Assembly: GCF_964355755.1 (NCBI RefSeq)
Contig: NC_092680.1
Location: forward strand, 21,305,001-21,369,000
Direction of reading: 5' to 3'
Length of the DNA stretch: 64,000 nucleotides
DNA from: Antedon mediterranea
Taxonomy: Eukaryota > Echinodermata > Crinoidea > Comatulida > Antedonidae
In this document: one piece after another, positions 38,901 through 49,000 of the stretch
How the letters are laid out: each line of letters opens with the position of its first letter
Numbering within the stretch: the first letter of the stretch is position 1
Program-made: the position numbers and the translations under genes
Notes under the pieces: generated by a model
What the model was told of the DNA's origin: nothing
Database searches by the model: none
The model's input: the letters and a program-made list of their open reading frames with translations, nothing else

Positions 38901-41676
38901 ACTAATAATATGTTTAGCATTTGTAGTGGTTTGTATTTTAGTGAACATCTAGTTTCTAAATAGGGCCTTTCTCCTACAAATTGTTTGAATTGAAAGTTCA
39001 CTTTTTCAAATATGTGTTTGTATTCAAATAATGTGTTATTTGTTTTCAGATTTGATATATTTGGCATTTACGTAGTGATGTTTCTGGAGATATTAAAAAC
39101 CTTGATACAAGTCTTACTCGTCTTTTCAATACTCATCATAGCCTTTAGCCTCGCTCTGTATATACTTTTATCACAAGAGGTAAGGTTCCTATGTACAACC
39201 AAAATGCATTACCGATTTAGTAACACTATTACTTACCATTATTTGAAATATTAATCTTGGTAATATGGTTTACTAAGCAAAAATATAATCGTGACAAAAT
39301 TCTTATTTTCAATTCCTATTTATTTTCCACATAAACCACCATCTTATGTGATAGTGTTGATACATTCTTGTTGTAATATTTTAATTATTTACAATTTTTT
39401 ATGCGTGTATACTTTTATACATACGTTTACATGATTAAACTTTACCTATTTTAAGGTTTGTAAATTTATTCGAGCAATAATCTCAATATAAGAATATCAA
39501 TAGGGTTTTTAATGATTTCTGTAGGCCCTTGTAAAATGATGCAGAGAGAGCAGCTTCCAATTGTAACTGCCACTAGCTAAGCTTATGATAAACCTACTTA
39601 TTTTAACCTGTATTGATACAATATTTCTTTTAGGAAAACCACGCTCATTCGACGATAGGTTTGTCTCTGATGCATGTTGTTGTGATGACATTAGGAGAGA
39701 TGGATTACATCAATTCGTATGTAGATCCAGCGACCGATGGCAGAGATGAGACAATGCACTTTCAAGGCCTCTCGTTCTTCTTCATTGTCATGTTGATATT
39801 ACTAATGCCTATTCTTCTTATGAACTTACTGGTAAGAATGAACTCATATGTATTATTGTAAATATCCTTAATTTTAACGTTCTTATTTTCATTACAAATT
39901 ACGTGTTAATTCTAACATAAGAACAATTAGGCCTATTAACTGCAATAAGTTTGAATAGTCCATCGCTTGTGATTGGTCAAATTAGTTGCGTTGCGTCCTT
40001 GCGCTGCGTCCTTGCGTTGCGTCGCTAGTGGGAACCAAGCTAATGGTTGTAACTGTAGCCCAATTCTCCTTTTTTGTTTTGTGTGATTATAGATTGGTTT
40101 AGCGGTTGGTGATATTGCTGGTGTACAGCGTAATGCTCAGTTAAAGCGTCTTGCAATGCAGGTTGATCTCCACACTGACTTAGAACAGAAGTTACCGCAA
40201 AAAGCCATTAAATACGTCGATAGGACTGAGTACACCGTATACCCTAATTGTTCAAAACTGTTCCTCTTCAAGGTATGACAATCGTACATTTTTTATAGTG
40301 ATCAATTTTTGTATATCTAATATTTACCTGCTTTTTTACTATGTTCTTCTTTCATTGCCTTACCTTCTTGAAAATCACAGTTTGTTACATTGTGTTTAAT
40401 TATTATTATTCTTAAATATGTGTTTTGATTAGATTTAACAAAATAATACAAATACAATTTTAGGATAATTATTTGACAAAATCATTGCTTAAAGTCGATT
40501 ATTGTCGATCGTCATAGTTTCCAAACAAAATGAAGAAAGTAAAGTATTTGTACTTTTGGACCTGATTAACCATGTAGTAAAATAGTGGTAATGTGTTGAA
40601 TATTTGTTATTGTTAGATTTGGAAGAAAATTCGGGCGACGGCAGGGATGGATGATGACAGCACTCAAATGGAAAGGATAACGGAAGCGACGACGGATCCG
40701 GTTTTCGATCTCGTACATAAAGAACAACTTAAACAGAAACGAAGGTAGCCTGTTCATACTACTACATTTCACTATTTCTTTCTTTTCTAAAATCACCTTA
40801 AAAGTTTGTCTCACTATAATGCAAACTAATGACGTACGCGCAGTGCCAGTTATCAACCAATCACAAGTGCCAGTTCAGATTGGTCAAAGTACTTGCGTTG
40901 TGCGTACGTAAAACATTGTGTTGTGTTCTTTCTAGTTCAAAGCAATTTAGAAATAAAAACATACCATATCTTAAATGGTGGCTATGCACATTACACATCA
41001 TTGATCTTTAATTTACTCGTTTTATTTTACATTAGAATCAAAGAAATGCAACAGCAGATGGGAAAGCAGTTGGATCTCTTGAAGTTGATTGTACAGAAAA
41101 TGGAAATAAAATCTGAAGCAGACGACCAGGACGAAGGAGACAATATCCGCGATAAAAATAAGTAAGTAAACAAAAATAATTACGATTAATATTTCAATTC
41201 ATATTGACCAATGACAAGTTTCTTCTCTTAAACCGTCCGTTGTATTGGTCAAATCATTTCATAATGATGTTACGTAAATGTTTTCCTCCAAAGATTTAAT
41301 ATGTTATGTTTTATTACAAAGGGTTCATTTAAGTCAAGTTGTTCGTCAGACCATGGTATTAAGAGCGTTCCATACCCAGTTATCACAAGCCTCAAGTTTA
41401 GGGATTGTGCGCAGGCGCAGTTCTGGCGAATCTACTGTGTTACCTGGAGTATCAACGGTAGAGGAAGTCAACGAGGAAACAGACAAAACCAAGGTTGATA
41501 CAAGTACGGTTAGGGCTATTGATGACGTATACGAAGTTGATGAGGACGTGGAGGATGACGACGACGACGATGATGATGATGATGACGAAGAGAAAGATAA
41601 TGAAAAGGGAGAAAGAGAGAGTGATGCTACGACTATCAGTCTTTCTGACGATTCAGAGATCACACCACAGTTATGA
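20979..41676 (+). CDS. TRPA1: TRPA1 cation channel (26 coding exons, isoform from exon 1b)
   Basis: TRPA1 is a plasma-membrane, tetrameric, Ca-permeable channel opened by irritants and, in many animals, by temperature. Exons: 20979-21176, 23395-23551, 25287-25465, 26144-26251, 26701-26809, 27464-27609, 30122-30255, 30881-30929, 31201-31401, 32657-32826, 33307-33471, 34071-34185, 34699-34865, 35943-36015, 36308-36367, 36679-36774, 37292-37362, 37617-37770, 38178-38267, 38521-38690, 39050-39179, 39634-39831, 40093-40272, 40617-40744, 41036-41161, 41322-41676. All phases match, giving 1,242 aa. I count 16 ankyrin repeats at about 67-625 (TPLHWAA, TPLHLAA, TALHIAA types). S1 is about 740-763, S2 791-808, S3 821-841, S4 851-870, S4-S5 linker GIYVVMFLEILKTL, S5 890-912, pore MTLGEMDY 932-939, S6 960-980 running into IGLAVGDIAGVQ. 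A coiled coil lies at about 1083-1112 and Asp x11 at 1203-1213. The family is usually about 1,100-1,200 aa. Two alternative first exons lie upstream. Confidence 0.96.
21177..23394 (+). other. TRPA1 intron after exon 1b
   Basis: This is a 2.2-kb intron of AT-rich sequence. The open frames near 21711-21996 have no recognisable content. I see no repeat family here beyond short A/T runs. Confidence 0.6.
23552..25286 (+). other. TRPA1 intron between ankyrin exons 2 and 3
   Basis: This is a 1.7-kb AT-rich intron. I see no gene, no inverted-repeat element and no tandem array in it. Confidence 0.6.
26340..26545 (-). mobile_element. tRNA-derived SINE (Ser/Leu-like head) in TRPA1 intron
   Basis: Read on the minus strand it begins GGTGGCCGAGTGG (box A of Ser/Leu-type tRNAs; plus 26529-26541), followed by AGGTTCACGCC (box B-like; plus 26481-26491). 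A non-tRNA body with TTCTGGTGGTAGAACAATTC follows. The anticodon region does not form a clean stem, so it is a derived element and not a tRNA gene. It is antisense to TRPA1. Confidence 0.55.
28593..28786. repeat. 48-50-bp minisatellite x 4
   Basis: Copies start 'catttgtgttgttaataggc' at 28593, 28641, 28691 and 28739. The second carries a 2-bp insertion ('atatttaacc'). Otherwise the copies are nearly identical. Confidence 0.93.
29511..29680. repeat. 56-58-bp minisatellite x 3
   Basis: Copies begin 'tcttcacgtacgtcgtta' at 29511, 29569 and 29625 and end 'gcgtcagatggtgtaat'. They are unusually GC-rich and CpG-rich for this intron. Confidence 0.92.
29862..30027. mobile_element. MITE, family 2
   Basis: Terminal inverted repeats of about 24 bp pair 'ggctctgtttacactatcaa' with 'ttgatagtgtatagacagag'. 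The interior contains 'gatgtgcccatatatggaca' and 'atcactaccatattta'. Related copies are at 30317-30572 and 36976-37124. Confidence 0.82.
30296..30572. mobile_element. MITE, family 2, with left end triplicated
   Basis: The left terminal part ('caagtctacactatcaaacc' then 'ccgtgatgtgcccatat') is present three times in tandem at a 57-58-bp period (30296-30466). The remaining interior and a right end 'agtttgatagtagacag' follow. The triplication includes flanking exon-proximal sequence ('tcaaccattgcttaagctct'). Confidence 0.8.
32287..32600 (+). mobile_element. Possible tRNA-like SINE with duplicated tail
   Basis: A box-A-like GAGCTTGGTGGTAA and box-B-like GGTTCAACTC lie about 40 nt apart at 32291-32333. 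The tail segment 'cattgacgagcctagaatgc' then 'ttggatt' occurs at about 32375 and again at about 32540. It has no convincing cloverleaf, so the call is tentative. Confidence 0.4.
33583..33785. repeat. ~23-26-bp minisatellite x about 8
   Basis: Repeats of 'aacgcgtttttttgcttggt' with variable T-run length and some diverged copies ('cacgcattttgtttgctcaa'). It lies in a TRPA1 intron just after the exon ending at 33471. Both strands stay open through it, which is a repeat artefact. Confidence 0.9.
34204..34356. mobile_element. Foldback MITE, family 1 (near full length)
   Basis: It starts AAGCTTGGTTTCAACTGAGA. The centre has ACCAATCATGGCGTGATGGA and GCTTGTGATTGGTCAACTTA, and it ends TCCAAGTGGGAATCAAGCTT. 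It lies 18 bp after the donor of the TRPA1 exon ending at 34185. Confidence 0.85.
35235..35772. mobile_element. Non-autonomous DNA element, family 3 (538 bp)
   Basis: Terminal inverted repeats TAAAGATGTATTGTCCCTT (left) and AAGGGACAATACATCTTTA (right) are a perfect 19-bp match, flanked on both sides by ATAT-like bases. No coding capacity is seen. A related end (AAAGATGTATTGTCCC) lies at about 7816-7831. It is in the TRPA1 intron before the exon at 35943. Confidence 0.85.
36976..37124. mobile_element. MITE, family 2
   Basis: The inverted ends are 'aaggtctgtctacactatca' and 'tgatagtgtagacacccttt'. The interior contains 'tggtagtgatatg' and 'gtccatataagggcacatca', which resembles the interior of the 29.9-kb copy read on the other strand. 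Confidence 0.82.
37803..37930. repeat. 20-bp minisatellite x 6-7
   Basis: The 20-bp unit 'agttgcatacaaactactgt' is tandemly repeated with occasional single-base changes, 33 bp after the S1-containing exon ends at 37770. Confidence 0.94.
39957..40042. mobile_element. Foldback MITE, family 1 (right half)
   Basis: Only the right half is present: CATCGCTTGTGATTGGTCAA, then a duplicated GCGTCCTTGCG segment, then GTCGCTAGTGGGAACCAAGC. It lies 50 bp before the TRPA1 exon at 40093. Confidence 0.8.
40826..40925. mobile_element. Foldback MITE, family 1 (internal part)
   Basis: It contains AATGACGTACGCGCAG, CAACCAATCACAAGTGCCAG, ATTGGTCAAAGTACTTGCGT and TGTGCGTACGT. The outer ends are lost. Confidence 0.7.
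41205..41279. mobile_element. Foldback MITE, family 1 (very degenerate)
   Basis: The pair GACCAATGACAAG ... TTGTATTGGTCAAATCATTT and TGATGTTACGTAAATG recall the centre and right arm of family 1. It lies in the last TRPA1 intron. Confidence 0.4.
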
Positions 41677-42425
41677 ATTGACGCACACTGGACACTCGCG
41701 CTAATCGTCTCTTTCTCCCACCAGTGCCAATAGGCGTATATCAAACCTACCTTTTGAGACAGTGTATCTCGATAAGCAATCAAAGCTTTAATACTTTCTA
41801 TCTTAAGTACATCTAACCAATAATATGAAATTCGATTAATATCAAATTTATCCTAAAAAAATATTATTTGATGTAAATTAATACACGCTAGATAGAAATT
41901 GATAAAGCGCAGTTATGATGTCTATATATTTTGATGGTTATACCTTGGACATGGTAATTTTTTATTTTAAATAATGGCTCTAACGCAACGTAATGAAAAA
42001 ATAAGTAATTTGACCAATCACGTCGGGTGAATAATCCAAATTGTCGCTTGTGATTGGTCAATTCAATTGCGTCCAAGTGGGAATATAGCTTTAAGGGATG
42101 GAAATCCGTTTACCTGTTACAGAGTGTAAATTGTTTAGCTTTGCAATATAAATACAGAAATCAGAAGGAAAGATTACAGACAATGTATGTCGTGATTCGA
42201 AGAGAAACAAATCTAACCAAAGGAGTGAGTGAGTTTTTTAGAGCAAAAGATTAAAAACATTCATAAAAAGACATTGAAAAAAACCTTACAATAAAACTTT
42301 CAAATCACAAGACAAAGACATCTGTTACGTTTGACACCTAAAACTGTACATTAATCCAACCCGCCTAAGTAAAATATACATATAAATATATTTTGTTATA
42401 TCTGTTCAGTGTTGCTAAATAAAGG
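41677..42425 (+). other. TRPA1 3' UTR and downstream, with candidate poly(A) signals
   Basis: After the TRPA1 stop, AATAAA hexamers occur at 42290-42295 and 42418-42423, and either could end the transcript. A family-1 MITE (41980-42092) would fall inside the 3' UTR and give it a strong internal hairpin. Transcript evidence is needed to choose the end. Confidence 0.45.
41980..42092. mobile_element. Foldback MITE, family 1, in probable TRPA1 3' UTR
   Basis: It contains AACGCAACGTAATG, TTGACCAATCACGTCGGGTG, GTCGCTTGTGATTGGTCAAT and GCGTCCAAGTGGGAATATAG. The central stem is nearly intact. Confidence 0.75.
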
Positions 42426-43500
42426 TAATGTTTGTACACAATATTAACATTGACAGTTAGAATAAGGCTAGGTAATACATCGTTTATTCACGTATGACAA
42501 CTGTAAACTTATATTTGTAATTGAGCAAAGACTAAATTAAGAACAGCCGACGAGTGACGACTAATGAGAACACACTTGGATAATGATAGTTTCAATTAAA
42601 ATATAGTAATTTGATTGGAACCGATTATTAGTAAAGCGTAAGTACAACTCGTCATGATGTATAATTATAGTCTTTAAAATACTATTATAATGTATTGGTG
42701 TATTACAATTAGATTAAATTGAATAGAATTATGTCATATTCAATTTGAAAGTATATTTCATTGGTGCCATTGTTTAGTTCGATTTCTAAGTCTTAAGAAT
42801 CAAAATGGTTGTAAATACACGTGAAAATACTGACATGTGAGTGAGAAATATAATAAAGAAAGAAAGTTATTATTAGAGTCAGGCAACAATCAACAGGTTG
42901 GAGTTGGACTCGTACAACACTCTTCATAGTCTCTAGATTGTTCGTAAACGTTCGCATAACGAATATTTAAGCGTGGTTCCCACTAGAACGCAAGGCAGCG
43001 ACGACGCAAAGTGTTGTATTGCGTAATCATAAGTGGGAACCGACGACGCAACAATGCTACAAAAATCGCAGGTTTGATTTCACGCAGGCGGGGGCAAACA
43101 CAATTATTGGAAGGGCATTTTCTTACGTTGCGTAGGTTGCGTTACGTTGCGTATCTAGTGGGAACCAAGCTTTAGTGCAGTTTATGATTGCTAGGTTATG
43201 TTTATATATTTATGAATAGCCTAGTATTGTATGCTTAGTTGTCTTGATATATGGTTTATTAAAATGCCAATAGTGATGATTTAGTTGCAATAATTATTAT
43301 TATAAGTTTGTAAAACAATATAATTATAGTTAATTATTGAAGAAAATAATTATGCGGTATTGTGTAATATATTTATTTAATTCTTTAAGTCTGTATTTGT
43401 GATACAAAATGTATGATTTATTTTTAATAAAAATAGATTGTTGATCGTTGTAAAATATATGCGCATATATAGCAATATTATTGCATAATAACAGTATTTT
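42426..43500. other. Non-coding stretch between TRPA1 and the satellites
   Basis: AT-rich sequence with no gene seen. A variant family-1 element (42970-43173) is the only clear structure. Toward 43500 the sequence grades into satellite A-like text ('atttgtgata', 'gcaatattattgcataataa'). Confidence 0.6.
42970..43173. mobile_element. Family-1 MITE variant with different interior
   Basis: The termini are canonical (GCGTGGTTCCCACTAG and CTAGTGGGAACCAAGC). The middle lacks the usual ACCAATCACAAGC hairpin and contains an unrelated GC-rich stretch (CACGCAGGCGGGGGCAAAC) plus a nested 'aagtgggaaccgacgacgca'. Confidence 0.75.
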
Positions 43501-43539
43501 AAAAAGTGCGTATTTTGGCCATTTTTTGGAAAAAAATCC

Positions 43540-46092
43540 CTGTACTATAGTAAGAGTAACCCATTATTCGACTCTGCGCATGTTTATTATGCTATAGTAA
43601 CCATGTATGTCAAAAGTGGTTACTATAGCACAATTGACATGCGCAGAACCCATTATTTGACTCTGCCCATGTTTATTATGCTATAGTAACTATTTATGTC
43701 AAAAGTGGTTACTATAGATATTATGCTATAGTAACCATTTATGTCAAAAGTGGTTACTATAGCACAATTGACATGCGCAGAACGCATTATTCGACTCTGC
43801 GCATGTTTATTATGCTATAGTAACCATTTATGTCAAAAGTGGTTACTATAGCACAATTGACATGCGCAGAACCCATTATTCGTCTCTGCACATGTTTAGT
43901 ATGCTATAGTAACCAATTATATCAAAAAATAAAAGGGTCGAAAATCGGTCATTTTTCGTAAATTTCCTTGTACTATAGTACAGGGATTTTTTCAAAAAAG
44001 GGCCAATTTTCGAACTTTTTATTTATCGATAAAACTGGTTACTATAGCACAATTGACATGCGCAGAACGCATTATTCGACTCTGCGCATGTTTATTATGC
44101 TATAGTAACCATTTATGTCAACAGTGGTTACTATAGCACAATTGAAATGCGCAGAACCAATTATTCGTCTCTGCGCATGTTTATTATGCTATAGTAACCA
44201 TTTATATAAAAAAATAAAGGGTCGAAAATCGGTCATTTTTCGTAAATTTCCCTGTACAGGGATTTTTTCAAAAAAGGGCCAATTTTCGAACTTTTTATTT
44301 ATCGATAAAACTGGTTACTATAGCACAATTGACATGCGCAGAACGCATTATTCGACTCTGCGCATGTTTATTATGCTATAGTAACCATTTATGTCAACAG
44401 TGGTTACTATAGCACAATTGACATGCGCAGAACCCATTATTCGACTCTGCGTATGTTTATTATGCTATAGTAACCATTTATATCACAAAATAAAAGGGTC
44501 GAAAATCGGTCATTTTTCGAAAATTTTTGTGTACTATAGTACAAGGATTTTTTTTAAAAAAAGGCAAATTTTTGACCTTTTTATTTTTCGATAAAACTGG
44601 TTACTATAGCACAATTGACATGCGCAGAACGCATTATTCGACTCGGCGCATGTTTATTATGCTATAGTAACCATTTATGTCAATAGTGGTTACTATAGCA
44701 CAATTGACATGTGCAGAACCCATTATTCGACTCTGCGCATGTTTATTATGCTATAGTAACCAATTATATCAAAAAATAAAAGGGTCGAAAATCGGTCATT
44801 TTTCGAAAATTTCCCTGTACTATAGTACAGGGATTATTTAAAAAAAAAGCCAATTTTCAAGCTTTTTATTTTTCGATAAAACTGGTTACTATAGCACAAT
44901 TGACATGCGCAGAACGCATTATTCGACTCTGCGCATGTTTATTATGCTATAGTAACCATTTATGTCAACAGTGGTTACTATAGCACAATCGAAATGCGCA
45001 GAACCAATTATTCGTTTCTGCGCATGTTTATTATGCTATAGTAACCATTTATATCAACAAATAAAAGGGTCGAAAATCGGTCATTTTTCGTAAATTTCCC
45101 TGTACTATAGTACAGGGATTTTTTCAAAAAAGGGCCAATTTTCGAACTTTTTATTTATCGATAAAACTGGTTACTATAGCACAATTGACATGCGCAGAAC
45201 GCATTATTCGACTCTTCGCATGTTTATTATGCTATAGTAACCATTTATGTCAACAGTGGTTACTATAGCACAATTGAAATGCGCAGAACCAATTATTCGT
45301 CTCTGCGCATGTTTATTATGCTATAGTAACCATTTATATAAAAAATAAAGGGTCGAAAATCGGTCATTTTTCGTAAATTTCCCTGTACAGGGATTTTTTC
45401 AAAAAAGGGCCAATTTTCGAACTTTTTATTTATCGATAAAACTGGTTACTATAGCACAATTGACATGCGCAGAACGCATTATTCGACTCTGCGCATGTTT
45501 ATTATGCTATAGTAACCATTTATGTCAACAGTGGTTACTATAGCACAATTGACATACGCAGAACCCATTATTCGACTCTGCGTATGTTTATTATGCTATA
45601 GTAACCATTTATATCACAAAATAAAAGGGTCGAAAATCGGTCATTTTTCGAAAATTTCCGTGTACTATAGTACAAGGATTTTTTTTAAAAAAAGGCAAAT
45701 TTTCGACCTTTTTATTTTTCGATAAAACTGGTTACTATAGCACAATTGACATGCGCAGAACGCATTATTCGACTCGGCGCATGTTTATTATGCTATAGTA
45801 ACCATTTATGTCAAAAGTGGTTACTATAGCACAATTGACATGCGTGGGAACCATTATTCGACTCTGCGCATGTTGATTATGCTATAGTAACCATTTATAT
45901 CAAAAAAATAAAAGGGTCGAAAATCGGTCATTTTTCGAAAATTTTCCTGTACTATAGTAGAGGGATTTTTTCGTAAAATTGCCAATTTTCGACCTTTTTA
46001 CTTTTCGATAAAACTGGTTACTATAGCACAATTGACATGACCAGAACCCATTACTCGACTCTGCGCATGTTTATTATGCTATAGTAACCATT
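43540..46092. repeat. Satellite A: ~280-bp units in 1,131-bp blocks
   Basis: Tandem units are marked by 'cgataaaactggttactata' near 44030, 44306, 44592, 44875, 45160, 45434, 45719 and 46005, about 280 bp apart. Each unit contains nested palindromes: CATGTTTATTATGCTATAGT against ACTATAGCACAATTGACATG, TGCGCAT/ATGCGCA, and CCCTGTACTATAGTACAGGG. The first 400 bp is built only of a shorter ~125-bp palindromic subunit. Unit variants recur every fourth unit, with a spacing of 1,131 bp. Short open frames starting MSTVVTIAQL are translations of the repeat. Confidence 0.95.
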
Positions 46093-49000
46093 AATTGCCT
46101 AAGTCACACAGCTGACTTAGGCAGAAACACAAAAAAACGATCTGAGCATGTGCAAATGTATATAAAAGCACTCAGATAATGTACAGAGGGCAGTATATTG
46201 ATATAAGCAGGGAGTTAGGCAGATCATAAGTCAGCTCTCCTTAATTGCCTAAGTCACACAGCTGACTTGGGCAGAAACACAAAAAAATATAGTATATTGA
46301 TATAAACAGTGAGTTAGGCAGAAAAACAAAAACATGACTTAGACACTTTTGTTATGAGGCTGTCGATATCATCTATATACAAAAAATGCTACCTTTAAGT
46401 AACAAAATTTAATAGCATCAGCTCTTCAGATTAAAATTAAAACTGATGATTTTAGAAAGGGAAAGTAGCAATAAAAGAGTAAGAATTTGTAACAAATGGG
46501 TTAAAAAATATACTATAAAAATGTATTTCTTATTTTATTAAAAAAATCATGAGTCTCCTTTCCTTAATTGCCTAAGTCACACAGCTGACTTAGGCAGAAA
46601 CACAAAAAACGATCTGAGCATGTGCAAAATGTATATAAAAGCACTCAGATAGTGTACAGAGGGCAGTATAATGATATAAGCAGTGAGTTAGGCAGATCAT
46701 AAGTCAGCTCTCCTTAATTGCCTAAGTCACACAGCTGACTTGGGCAGAAACACAAAAAAATATAGTCTATTGATATAAGCAGTGAGTTAGGCAGAAAAAC
46801 AAAACAAAAATTATGTCTTATACACTTTTGTTATGAGACTGTCGATATCATCTATATACAAAAAATGCTACCTTTAAGTAACAAAATTTAATAGCATCAG
46901 CTCTTCAGATTAAAATTAACACTGATGAATTTAGAAAAGGAAAGTAGCAATAAAAGAGAAAGAATTTGTAACAAATGGGTTAAAAAATATACTATAAAAA
47001 TGTATTTCTTATTTTATTAAAAAAATCATGAGTCTCCTCTCCTTAATTGCCTAAGTCACACAGGTGACTTAGGAAGAAACACAAAAAACGATCTGAGCAT
47101 GTGCAAATGTATATAAAAGCACTCAGATAGTGTACAGAAGGCAGTATAATGATATAAGCAGTGAGTTAGGCAGATCATAAGTCAGCTCTCCTTAATTGCC
47201 TAAGTCACACAGCTGACTTAGGCAGAAACACACAGAATATAGTATATTGATATAAGCAGGGAGTTAGGCAGATCATAAGTCAGCTCCCCTTAATTGCCTA
47301 AGTCACACAGCTGACTTGGGCAGAAACACAAAAAATATAGTATATTGATATAAGCAGTGAGTTAGGCAAAAAAAAAAGAAAAATTATGACTTAGACACTT
47401 TTGTTATGGGGCTGTCGATATCATCTATATACAAAAAATTCTACCTTTAAGTAACAAAATTTAATAGCATGAGCTATTCAGATTAAAATTAACACTGATG
47501 ATTTTAGAAAAAGAAAGAAGCAATAAAAGAGAAAGAATTTGTAACAAATGGGTTAAAAAATATACTATAAAAATGTATTTCTTATTTTATTTAAAAAATC
47601 ATGAGTCTCCTCTCCTTAATAATTGCCTAAGTCACACAGCTGACTTAGGCAGAAACACAAAAAAACGATCTGAGCATGTGCAAATGTATATAAAAGCACT
47701 CAGATAATGTACAGAGGGCAGTATAATGATATAAGCAGTGAGTTAGGCAGACCATAAGTCAGCTCTCCTTAATTTCCTAAGTCACACCGCTGACTTAGGC
47801 AGAAACACACAAAATATAGTATATTGATATAAGCAGGGAGTTAGGCAGATCATAAGTTAGCTCTCCTTAATTGCCTAAGTCACACAGCTGACTTGGGCAG
47901 AAACACAAAAAAATATAGTCTATTGATATAAGCAGTGAGTTAGGCAGAAAAACAAAACAAAAAGTATGTCTTATACACTTTTGTTATGAGACTGTCGTTA
48001 TCATCTATATACAAAAAATGCTACCTTTGTAACCAAATTTAATAGCATCAGCTCTTCAGATTAAAATTAAAACTGATGATTTTAGAAAGGGAAAGTAGCA
48101 ATAAAAGAGTAAGAATTTGTAACGAATGGGTTAAAAAATATACTATAAAATTGTATTTCTTATTTTATTAAAAAAATCATGAGTCTCCTCTCTTTAATTG
48201 CCTAAGTCACACAGCTGACTTAGGCAGAAACACAAAAAACGATCTGAGCATGTGCAAATGTATATAAAAGCACCCAGATAGTGTACAGAGGGCAGTATAA
48301 TGATATAAGCAGTGAGTTAGGCAGATCATAAGTCAGCTCTCCTTAATTGCCTAAGTCACACAGCTGACTTAGGCAGAAACACACAGAATATAGTATATTG
48401 ATATAAGCAGGGAGTTAAGCAGATCATAAGTCAGCTCCCCTTAATTGCCTAAGTCACACAGCTGACTTGGGCAGAAACACAAAAAATATAGTATATTGAT
48501 ATAAGCAGTGAGTTAGGCAAAAAAACAAAACAAAATTATGACTTAGACACTTTTGTTATGAGGCTGTCGATATCATCTATATACAAAAAATTCTACCTTT
48601 GTAATCAAATTTAATAGCATGAGCTCTTCAGATTTAAATTAACACTGATGAATTTAGACAAGGAAAGTAGCAATAAAAGAGAAAGAATTTGTAACAAATG
48701 GGTTAAAAAATATACTATAAAAATGTATTTCTTATTTTATTAAAAAAATAATGAGTCTCCTCTCCTTAATTGCCTAAGTCACACAGCTGACTTAGGCAGG
48801 AACACAAAAAACGATCTGAGCATCTGCAAATGTATATAAAAGCACTCAGATAGTGTACAGAGGGCAGTATAATTATATAAGCAGTGAGTTAGGCAGATCA
48901 TAAGTCAGCTCTCCTTAATTGCCTAAGTCACACAGCTGACTTAGGCAGAAACACACAGAATATAGTATATTGATATAAGCAGGGAGTTAGGCAGATCATA

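Noticed and set aside
41346-41783. 145-aa open frame on the minus strand with a serine run
   Set aside because: It is the antisense shadow of the Asp/Glu-coding repeat in the last TRPA1 exon. The serines come from the complement of GAY codons.
44115-45725. Three similar open frames beginning MSTVV in tandem
   Set aside because: They are translations of satellite A units at the repeat period, with no domain and no conservation of frame in other units.
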